7,588 nucleotides of DNA, from contig JAENVU010000193.1 in NCBI GenBank assembly GCA_016650415.1, positions 1-7,588 of the forward strand, written 5' to 3'. A model generated the notes under the pieces. That model made no database searches, was not told the origin of the DNA, and was given only the letters and a program-made list of their open reading frames with translations. The translations under genes were made by a program, and so were the position numbers. Each line of letters starts with the position of its first letter. Positions within the stretch are counted from its first letter, which is position 1. The DNA comes from Acidimicrobiia bacterium. GTDB lineage: Bacteria > Actinomycetota > Acidimicrobiia > IMCC26256 > JAENVU01. This document shows, piece by piece, positions 1 through 5,900 of the stretch.

Positions 1-44
1 ATCCGTTAGATTCCTCGCCGCCCCTCCACTTTCAAGGAGTTTCC

Positions 45-1151
45 ATGCCCAAGGCCGCTGTTGCCAATGCCGTCGGATCCCCGCTCGAGATCGTCGACAT
101 CGATGTCGCCGACCCGAAAGCCGGTGAAATCCGCATCCAGATGGGCGCCTCCGGCGTCTGCCACTCCGACCTCTCGGTCGTGAACGGTGTGCTCCCCATC
201 GCACTTCCCGCCATCCTCGGTCACGAAGGTGCCGGCACGATCACCCAACTCGGCGAGGGTGTCGACAATCTCAGCATCGGCGACCACGTCGTGGTCTCGT
301 GGGTCCCCCAGTGCGGGGCCTGCTACTACTGCGAGCACGACCAGGGTGAGCTGTGCGAGGCCGGGAGTATGGCGTCGATGAGCGGCGGGCTGCTCGACAT
401 GACCTCCCGCGCTTCTCGCGACGGTGTTCCGATCTCGGTCATGGCCGCGTCCGGCACGTTCGCCGAGGAAGCGGTCATCCCCGCGATCGGTGCGGTGAAG
501 ATCGACCCGTCGATTCCGCTCACTGCCGGTGCGCTCATCGGCTGCGGCGTCCTCACCGGCTTCGGTGCGGCCGTGAACACCGCGAGTATCCGCAAGGGTG
601 ACACCGTCGCCGTGATCGGGTGTGGTGGTGTCGGCCTCAATGTGATCCAAGGCGCCAAGCACGCGGGTGCGGAGCGGATCATCGCCGTCGACATGGTCGA
701 CGGGAAGCTCCAGACCGCGCAGAAGTTCGGGGCGACCGACCTCGTCAACCCCTCGACCGACGGCGACGCCGTCGCCAAGGTCATGGAGTTGTCCGGCGGC
801 CGCGGCGCCGATGTGGCCTTCGAGGTCATCGGCCTCGGCGCGACCATCGAGCAGGCGCTGCAAATGACCCGACGAGGCGGCCAGGCCGTGATCGTCGGCG
901 TGCCGAGCTTCGACACGATGCTCACGATCAACCCGGCGATGGACCTGCTCGTCAGCGAGAAGCAGATCCGCGGTTGCTGGTACGGCGGATCCAACGTCCA
1001 CCGCGACGTCCCCATGCTGGCGGGCCTCTACCAGAGCGGTGAGCTCATGCTCGACGAGCTGATGTCGGCGCAGATCTCGCTGGACCAGGTCAACGAGGCG
1101 CTCGACAACATGGGTTCGGGCGAGATCGCCCGTTCGGTCATCGTCTACTGA
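45..1151 (+). CDS. Zinc-dependent medium-chain alcohol dehydrogenase
   Basis: This 368-residue protein is a complete MDR-superfamily alcohol dehydrogenase, expected to oxidise an alcohol to an aldehyde (or the reverse) in the cytoplasm with a nicotinamide cofactor. Catalytic zinc ligands are visible as C39, H60-E61 (in GHEGAG) and C167. The structural-zinc lobe is intact, with cysteines 90, 93, 96 and 104. The Rossmann loop GCGGVG lies at 192-197, and the acidic D216 at the end of the next strand favours NAD(H) over NADP(H). Length is normal for the family. The start is well supported by an AAGGAG Shine-Dalgarno at 34-39, 5 nt before the ATG. The architecture recalls the class III-like and NDMA-dependent actinobacterial enzymes, but the substrate cannot be told. 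Only 44 bp of upstream sequence is present, so its promoter may be cut off; TAGATT at 7-12 is a weak -10 candidate. It is followed by a 119-bp gap with a hairpin, so it may be its own transcription unit. Confidence 0.95.
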   Translation: MPKAAVANAVGSPLEIVDIDVADPKAGEIRIQMGASGVCHSDLSVVNGVLPIALPAILGHEGAGTITQLGEGVDNLSIGDHVVVSWVPQCGACYYCEHDQGELCEAGSMASMSGGLLDMTSRASRDGVPISVMAASGTFAEEAVIPAIGAVKIDPSIPLTAGALIGCGVLTGFGAAVNTASIRKGDTVAVIGCGGVGLNVIQGAKHAGAERIIAVDMVDGKLQTAQKFGATDLVNPSTDGDAVAKVMELSGGRGADVAFEVIGLGATIEQALQMTRRGGQAVIVGVPSFDTMLTINPAMDLLVSEKQIRGCWYGGSNVHRDVPMLAGLYQSGELMLDELMSAQISLDQVNEALDNMGSGEIARSVIVY

Positions 1152-1159
1152 CCCGATAG

Positions 1160-1212
1160 CCAGCGTTTGGCGGCTGGTGGCGCTCCGCGCGTCATGAGCC
1201 GCCAAACGCTGG
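1160..1212. repeat. Perfect 16-bp inverted repeat after the dehydrogenase gene
   Basis: The left arm, 1160-1175, reads CCAGCGTTTGGCGGCT and is exactly reverse-complemented at 1197-1212, with a 21-nt spacer. The spacer itself contains a short GCGC-TCC-GCGC hairpin. The left arm starts 8 bp after the alcohol dehydrogenase stop. As RNA it would form a very stable stem-loop, so a terminator or mRNA 3'-end stabiliser is plausible, but no T-tract follows. It could instead be a dispersed REP-like intergenic element or an operator. A short GAATC/GATTC repeat follows it at about 1213-1229. Confidence 0.8.
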
Positions 1213-1270
1213 GAATCGAAGTGGGATTCGTTCGGTCGGTACGCTGAGCGCCCCACCCCTGGAGGTCCCG
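1213..1270 (+). promoter_or_regulatory. Putative promoter and leader of the aldo/keto reductase
   Basis: This stretch lies between the inverted repeat and the reductase start. TACGCT at 1240-1245 fits the TAnnnT form of an actinobacterial -10 box and would place a transcript start near 1252. A strong GGAGG Shine-Dalgarno sits at 1261-1265, 5 nt before the ATG. No convincing -35 box is seen. The ribosome site is clear; the promoter is a guess. Confidence 0.35.
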
Positions 1271-2278
1271 ATGCAGTACCGACGGTTCGGACAGAGCGAC
1301 ATCGAAGTCTCGGAAATCGGCTTCGGCACCTGGACCCTCGCCAGCGACTGGTGGGGCGAGGTCGAGAACAAGCAGGAGATGCTGCACGCCGCGCTCGATG
1401 CCGGCATCAACTTCATTGACACCGCGCCGGTCTACGGCGAGAACGGGGTCGGCGAGACCCTGCTCGCCGACGTCCTCGCGACCAACCGCGCCGACATCGT
1501 CATCACCACGAAGTGCGGGTACGACATCGAGGCCGAGCGGCGCAACGGGCGCCAGCGCGAGCGTCCCCACGACTGGCGGCCGGCGTCGATCCGAGCGCAG
1601 ATCGACGCATCGCTCCAACGCATGGGGACCGACTACATCGACCTGTACCAACTCCACAACGTGCGCATCGAGCCCGTCCTCGACGACGAGCTGTGGGAGA
1701 CCCTCGATGCTCTCGTCGCCGAGGGCAAGATCCGGGCACTCGGCGTCGCCCTCGGCCCCGCCATCGGATGGATCGAGGAGGGCGTCGAATCGATCCGCCG
1801 CCGGAACATCTGCTCGCTCCAGACCGTGTTCAACATCCTCGAACAGGGTCCCGGTCTCACCTTCGCCGCCGAGCCCAGAGTGGCCGACGGCCAGGTCAGC
1901 CTGATCTCACGGGTCCCCCATGCCTCCGACACGCTCTCGGGCAAGGTCACACGCGACACCGTGTTTCCTCCCGGAGACCACCGATCCCACCGCAACAAGC
2001 AGAACATGCTCGACAACTTCGAGAAGGCCGACACCCTCGCCTTCCTCTGGGAAGGCACCGGTCGCACTCGCGGTCAGGCGGCCATCGCCGGCATCCTGGC
2101 GAACCCGGCGTTCGCCACCGTGCTCCCCACCTGCGTCAACGTCGACGAGGTCCGCGAGTACGCGGCGGCATCGGATCTGCCGTTGACCGACGACGAAACC
2201 GCGCACCTGGCCGACCGGTACGAGCGCAACTTCGATCACGACGACCGGTACGAGATGCCATTGAAGTCGAGCCGCTGA
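1271..2278 (+). CDS. Aldo/keto reductase
   Basis: This 335-residue protein has the (beta/alpha)8 aldo/keto reductase fold and is expected to reduce an aldehyde or ketone, or oxidise the alcohol, with NADP(H). The N-terminus YRRFGQSDIEVSEIGFGTW is typical. The catalytic tetrad is complete: D50 and Y55 (IDTAPVYG), K81 (TTKCG) and H129 (YQLHNV). The later part (FNILEQ at 187-192, then SRVPHASDTLSGK at 213-225) matches the IolS/YghZ-like bacterial branch, where this strand often reads ARVPLASGLLTGK. The start is fixed by GGAGG 5 nt upstream. The next gene, a TetR regulator, begins 5 bp after the stop, so the two are almost certainly co-transcribed. The substrate is not predictable, but the setting beside an alcohol dehydrogenase suggests handling of small carbonyl compounds. 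Confidence 0.94.
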   Translation: MQYRRFGQSDIEVSEIGFGTWTLASDWWGEVENKQEMLHAALDAGINFIDTAPVYGENGVGETLLADVLATNRADIVITTKCGYDIEAERRNGRQRERPHDWRPASIRAQIDASLQRMGTDYIDLYQLHNVRIEPVLDDELWETLDALVAEGKIRALGVALGPAIGWIEEGVESIRRRNICSLQTVFNILEQGPGLTFAAEPRVADGQVSLISRVPHASDTLSGKVTRDTVFPPGDHRSHRNKQNMLDNFEKADTLAFLWEGTGRTRGQAAIAGILANPAFATVLPTCVNVDEVREYAAASDLPLTDDETAHLADRYERNFDHDDRYEMPLKSSR

Positions 2279-2283
2279 CCGGC

Positions 2284-2880
2284 ATGCGTCTCCCGGCCGA
2301 ACAGCGTCGAGTGCAACTGCTCGAGGTCGCGATCGAACTGTTCGCGGAGCACGGCTTCCACGCCACCTCGATGGAGGACATCGCCGAGGCCGCGGGCGTC
2401 ACCAAACCCGTCGTGTACCAGCACTTCCCGTCGAAGCGGGCGCTCTACCGCGAGTTGCTCGACGATGTCGATACCCAACTCACCAACCGTCTGATCGTCG
2501 CGACGGCGAGCGCCGCCACCGGCCGTGAGCGGGTCCAGGAAGGGTTCGCCACGTACTTCCGGTTCGTGGCCGAGCACCGAGCCGCGTTCCGGCTCCTCTT
2601 CGGGGCCTCCGTTCGCAACGACCCCGAGTTCACCGTGGTCGCCGAAGCCACCATCGACCGGGTGGCCGATCTCATCGCCGACCTCATCGACATCGACGCG
2701 GCCCCCGAACATCGCCGCGCCCTCGCGCACGCCGTCGTCGGAATGGCCGAGGCCACCAGTCGCCGCACCACCACCACCGAAGCGGACGACCCTGACCGTG
2801 TGGCGCGCTGGCTCGCGGAAATGGCGTGGTTCGGACTCCGGGGTGTGCGCGCCGAACAACCCGCACCGGAACGGGCCTGA
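2284..2880 (+). CDS. TetR-family transcriptional regulator
   Basis: This 198-residue protein has the size and layout of a TetR repressor. The N-terminal DNA-binding domain covers about residues 5-52, with the helix-turn-helix at about 29-48 (SMEDIAEAAGVTKPVVYQHF), followed by FPSKRALYRELL. The C-terminal helical part (about 60-190) would bind a ligand and dimerise; its ligand is unknown. The ATG at 2284 was chosen because it directly precedes the conserved RLPAEQRR..LLEVAIELFAEHGF region, although the frame stays open far upstream. No Shine-Dalgarno is seen. With 5 bp separating it from the reductase stop, translation is probably coupled. The likely role is local control of the reductase operon; the 16-bp inverted repeat at 1160-1212 is one candidate site, but this is inference. 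Confidence 0.93.
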   Translation: MRLPAEQRRVQLLEVAIELFAEHGFHATSMEDIAEAAGVTKPVVYQHFPSKRALYRELLDDVDTQLTNRLIVATASAATGRERVQEGFATYFRFVAEHRAAFRLLFGASVRNDPEFTVVAEATIDRVADLIADLIDIDAAPEHRRALAHAVVGMAEATSRRTTTTEADDPDRVARWLAEMAWFGLRGVRAEQPAPERA

Positions 2881-2884
2881 TCCC

Positions 2885-4039
2885 TTGCCCACGATCGGAC
2901 CGCTCCTCCCCGCAGATGAAGCGTTCCACCACCAGATCACCGACACCTTCGCGACGGTCAGTCAGTCGGACCGTTCATGGACCGAGAAGGTCTGCGCGAT
3001 GGCGTGCGCTCGCGATGGCTCGCTCCAACTCGGGTTCGGGATTGGGAAGTACGTCAACCGCGGTGTGATGGACGCGTACGCGGGCGTCTCGCGCGGCGTG
3101 GAGCAGTGGACCGTCAGATCCAGCCGAGAACTCGGTTCCGACCCCGGGAACACTGCCGTCGGTCCGATCACCTACGAAGTGCTCGAACCGCTCAAGGTGA
3201 TTCGATTCGCGTTGGCCCCGACCGACATCGTCCCGATCAGCTTCGAGTGGATCTTCGAAGCGGTCGTCCCACCGGCGATGGAGAACCGCGAACACCACCG
3301 TTCTCGCGACGGGTTCCGCCTCGATGCCGACATCGTCCGGTACCACCAGACCGGGAAGGGTTCGGGCTGGGCCGAAGTCGACGGGGTCCGGACCGAACTC
3401 ACCGATTGGGTCTCCACCCGTGACCATTCCTGGGGGGTCCGGTACCAGGTGGGAACCGTTCCCGATGATCTGATCCCGGCGCCGGTGCCGGCCGGTGTCT
3501 CGATGCTCATCAACTGGTGCCCGGTGCTCTGCCGCCGACCCGACGGCAGCGAATACGCACTCCACTGGTACTACCAACGCCACCGCCTCGGCGACTGGTC
3601 CCGCATCGAAATGCAGGGCGGCGTCGAACACCCCGACGGCCGCCGCGAGCCGTTCGTCGCGCTCGTCCCGGACCTGCACTTCCGCGACGACAACCGGCGA
3701 TTCGAGGGCGGCACCCTGACCATGACGATGGCCGACGGGAGCACTCGACTCCTGAACCTCACCCCGGTCTCCGACACCGGCTTTCACCTCGGCACCGGCC
3801 TGTACCACGGCTTCGACGGCCAGGCTCATGGTCAGTGGCGCGGTCCCCTTCACGTCGACGGCGAGTACATCCCCAATTGTTCCGATCCGGTCACCGCACG
3901 TCGCGTGCATCAACACCGCGACTGCGTCATCCGCGTCGAGGATCCCGTCGGCGGTGGTGTCGGGATCGGCAACCTGCAATCGATCGCGCTGGGCGCGGAC
4001 GAGTCGATGAACCTCACCGACGCCGCGTCATTCCTCTGA
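2885..4039 (+). CDS. Conserved protein of unknown function, CrtC/AttH (lipocalin)-like
   Basis: The product is 384 residues from a TTG start at 2885. This start was chosen because it lies 4 bp after the TetR stop, and the reading from there (PTIGPLLPADEAFHH) looks like a normal N-terminus. The first in-frame ATG, 2999, would remove 38 plausible residues. No signal peptide or membrane segment is seen. The protein looks beta-rich, with many aromatic residues. A D-H-S-W-G-V-R motif at 180-186, and a second half rich in strands around WCPVLCRRPDGSEYALHWYY and later, recall two-domain lipocalin-like proteins of the hydroxyneurosporene synthase (CrtC)/AttH type and the actinobacterial DUF7064/DUF7065 proteins. 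This assignment is from memory of motifs, not a search. A hydratase, isomerase or lipid-binding role is possible but unproven. It probably shares the operon with the reductase and regulator genes. Its 3' end overlaps the opposing phosphotransferase gene by 12 bp. Confidence 0.85.
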   Translation: MPTIGPLLPADEAFHHQITDTFATVSQSDRSWTEKVCAMACARDGSLQLGFGIGKYVNRGVMDAYAGVSRGVEQWTVRSSRELGSDPGNTAVGPITYEVLEPLKVIRFALAPTDIVPISFEWIFEAVVPPAMENREHHRSRDGFRLDADIVRYHQTGKGSGWAEVDGVRTELTDWVSTRDHSWGVRYQVGTVPDDLIPAPVPAGVSMLINWCPVLCRRPDGSEYALHWYYQRHRLGDWSRIEMQGGVEHPDGRREPFVALVPDLHFRDDNRRFEGGTLTMTMADGSTRLLNLTPVSDTGFHLGTGLYHGFDGQAHGQWRGPLHVDGEYIPNCSDPVTARRVHQHRDCVIRVEDPVGGGVGIGNLQSIALGADESMNLTDAASFL

Positions 4040-5068
4040 CATCACCCGAACCAAGGCCCCTTCGGTGGGGTTCCCTCTCGTCAGCCAGGAATCGTCGACT
4101 CCCTGCGCCGCAAGAATCCGGGCGATCCGCACCATGATGGCCCCGCTGCGCACCAGCGCGAAGACTTGGTACCACCGCAGGTCCTCGACCGATCGCCCCA
4201 ACGACGTCTCGTAGGTTGCGAGCATCGAGGTGCGGTCCCCGAACCCGGGAAGGTCACCGCCGTTGAGCGCGACCGTCATCTCATGCAGGGCGAGGAACCA
4301 TCCCAGGTCCATCTCGGCCGGCCCCGTGCCCGCGAGTTCGAAGTCGAGGAGCGCAACCACCCGACCCGCGTCGTCGAACACACAGTTCGCCAGTTGAACA
4401 TCGCCCCAGAGGACCGTCGGCTCCGGGGGCGCGGCGGGGAGGTTCTCCTCACACCAGTCGCGTGCGGCAACGAGGTAGCCCGGGATCGGCGCACCCGCCG
4501 CCGCCCAGGTGAGGTAGTCACTCCATCGGTCCAACGTGGCGTCCAGCGCCACGATGGGCATCGGCGTGCCCGCCGTGCTCGGGTCGAGGCGGTGCAGCGC
4601 GGCGAGGTTCGTCAGAAAGCTCCCGATCAGACGGTGTTGCGTGGCGCTCGGCGCGTCGGCCAACCACCCGACCCGGAGATACGGCGGATTCGTCGTGACG
4701 ACCCGCCCGGCGCACCGCGGCATGAACATGAATGGCGCGCCGAGCCACGATGGGTCCGGCTCGAAGCTCGCGGGTGCGGCCGTCGGGATCCCCGCCGCCG
4801 ACAACCCATTCTGGATCGCGACCTGATCTCCGAGGTCGTAGGTGGGGAACAATCCGGCCCCGGCCGGCGGCAACCGCACGACCCACTCGGTCGACGCGCC
4901 GGATCGCGGTGTCGCGGTCACGAACACGGTGTCACTCGACAGGCCGGTCGTCGGACGGCTCAACGCGGCGACGGTTGCATCGGCCAGATCGGCGACGTGG
5001 CTGTGCAACCAGCGTTCGATCCCGGCTCGTAGCTCTTCATCGTCACGTGCGTGCGACGCGACCGCCAT
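4028..5068 (-). CDS. APH-fold phosphotransferase (possible hydroxyacyl-CoA or small-molecule kinase)
   Basis: This 346-residue protein belongs to the aminoglycoside phosphotransferase/choline kinase-like fold. The N-lobe has the strand EWVVRLPP (61-68), where R65 takes the place of the ATP-contacting basic residue. The C-lobe has the catalytic loop LWGDVQLANCVFD (220-232) with D223 and N228, and the metal-binding LLDFELAG (240-247) with D242. The usual HGD is WGD here, so the catalytic Asp remains but the His is replaced by Trp. ALHRLD at 157-162 also fits the family. A GGGAG Shine-Dalgarno at 5075-5079 (minus strand) sits 6 nt before the ATG. The family includes antibiotic kinases, but the closest feel is the ACAD10/ACAD11 N-terminal domain and LvaA type, which phosphorylate 4-hydroxyacyl-CoAs. 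A divergent 3-hydroxyacyl-CoA dehydrogenase-like gene fits that idea. Drug resistance is not supported by anything here. Confidence 0.9.
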   Translation of the reverse strand: MAVASHARDDEELRAGIERWLHSHVADLADATVAALSRPTTGLSSDTVFVTATPRSGASTEWVVRLPPAGAGLFPTYDLGDQVAIQNGLSAAGIPTAAPASFEPDPSWLGAPFMFMPRCAGRVVTTNPPYLRVGWLADAPSATQHRLIGSFLTNLAALHRLDPSTAGTPMPIVALDATLDRWSDYLTWAAAGAPIPGYLVAARDWCEENLPAAPPEPTVLWGDVQLANCVFDDAGRVVALLDFELAGTGPAEMDLGWFLALHEMTVALNGGDLPGFGDRTSMLATYETSLGRSVEDLRWYQVFALVRSGAIMVRIARILAAQGVDDSWLTRGNPTEGALVRVMSEE

Positions 5069-5129
5069 GCACTACTCCCTGTCGTCTTCCGGGTCGTAGC
5101 ATGCCCGATTTCCCCGCAAAGGAGCATCG
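5069..5129. promoter_or_regulatory. Divergent promoter region between phosphotransferase and dehydrogenase
   Basis: Only 61 bp separate the two divergent start codons, so their promoters must overlap closely. On the + strand TAGCAT at 5097-5102 fits a TAnnnT -10 box, 27 nt before the dehydrogenase ATG, a distance similar to that of the TACGCT box before the aldo/keto reductase. Both ribosome sites are good: AAAGGAG at 5118-5124 (+) and GGGAG at 5075-5079 (-). No clear operator palindrome longer than GCATGC (5099-5104) is seen. Confidence 0.4.
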
Positions 5130-5900
5130 ATGAAACTCGACGGAACTGCAGCGCTCGTCACCGGCGGCGCATCCGGCCTCGGTGAGGCCACCTCCCGGCG
5201 GCTCGCAGCCGCGGGCGCGCGGGTGACGATCTTCGACCGCGATCTGACCAAGGCCGAAGCAGTCGCCGGGTCACTGGGCGCGAACGCGCAGGCGGTTGGC
5301 GGCGACGTCACGAACGAGGATGACACCCAGGCGGCGGTCGCGGCCGCGGCGAACCGCGCACCGCTCGGCATTGTCGTGGCGTGCGCCGGCGGCGCGCGAG
5401 GGGGCGGCCGCACCGTCGACCGCACGGGCGTTCCCCATGATCTCGCGCTCTTCCAGGACACCGTCGACCTGAACCTCGTCGGCACGTTCAACACCGTCCG
5501 GCTGGCTGCCGCACAGATGGCCACCCAGGATCCTGGACCCGACGACGAACGAGGGGCGATCGTCACCACCGCATCGATCGCCGGGTACGAAGGTCAGATC
5601 GGCCAGATCGCCTACGGCGCGGCGAAGGCCGGGATCATCGGCATGACCATCATCCTGGCTCGCGACCTCGCGGCAATCGGCGTGCGGGTCAACTGCATCG
5701 CGCCCGGAACCATGGGCACGGCAGCCTGGGAACTCGCACCCGCCGAAATGCGCGCGGCGCTCGAGGCCAAGGTTCCCTTCCCGAAGCGGTTCGGAGAGCC
5801 GGACGAGTTCGCCCAGCTGGCCGAGCACCTCGTGACCAATGGGTACCTCAACGGTCAGGTGATTCGACTCGACGGTGCGATCCGCTTCGACCCGAAGTAG
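5130..5900 (+). CDS. HSD10-like short-chain dehydrogenase (3-hydroxyacyl-CoA dehydrogenase type 2)
   Basis: This 256-residue classical SDR should oxidise a 3-hydroxyacyl-CoA, such as 3-hydroxy-2-methylbutyryl-CoA, with NAD+ in beta-oxidation or branched-chain breakdown. The cofactor loop TGGASGLG is at 11-18, and D36 at the end of the second strand indicates NAD+. The ACAGG turn is at 84-88, and the catalytic S149, Y162 and K166 (YGAAK) are intact. The HSD17B10-specific signature is striking: the long insert before LFQDTVDLNLVGTFNTVRL (107-125), TTASIAGYEGQIGQIAYGAAK, RDLAAIGVRVNCIAPGTMGT (178-197), KVPFPKRFGEPDEFAQL and the end NGQVIRLDGAIRFDPK all parallel the human enzyme. The start has an AAAGGAG site 5 nt upstream. 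It is divergent from the phosphotransferase, and its last 46 bp overlap the opposing cNBD-like gene. A hairpin begins immediately after its stop. Confidence 0.95.
   Translation: MKLDGTAALVTGGASGLGEATSRRLAAAGARVTIFDRDLTKAEAVAGSLGANAQAVGGDVTNEDDTQAAVAAAANRAPLGIVVACAGGARGGGRTVDRTGVPHDLALFQDTVDLNLVGTFNTVRLAAAQMATQDPGPDDERGAIVTTASIAGYEGQIGQIAYGAAKAGIIGMTIILARDLAAIGVRVNCIAPGTMGTAAWELAPAEMRAALEAKVPFPKRFGEPDEFAQLAEHLVTNGYLNGQVIRLDGAIRFDPK

Noticed and set aside
6..1256. A 416-codon open frame on the minus strand opposite the alcohol dehydrogenase
   Set aside because: Its product is dominated by D, R, G, H and V without any recognisable motif, a typical antisense shadow in high-GC DNA. The + strand carries a full dehydrogenase with all zinc ligands.
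1513..2283. Upstream extension of the TetR reading frame inside the aldo/keto reductase
   Set aside because: The extension is arginine-rich shadow sequence. The TetR fold begins at the ATG at 2284, and a fusion is not supported.
2525..2884. Upstream extension of the unknown protein's frame across the TetR gene
   Set aside because: The residues are S/P/R-rich and out of frame with the TetR gene; a natural start (TTG 2885) follows the TetR stop by 4 bp.
4166..5032. A 288-codon + strand open frame opposite the phosphotransferase
   Set aside because: Arginine-rich product without motifs; the minus strand has the WGD and DFE kinase motifs and a good ribosome site.
4028..5068. Calling the phosphotransferase an aminoglycoside-resistance gene
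   Set aside because: The fold is shared by many kinases. The WGD variation and the acyl-CoA enzyme neighbour argue against it, and there is no resistance or mobile-element context.
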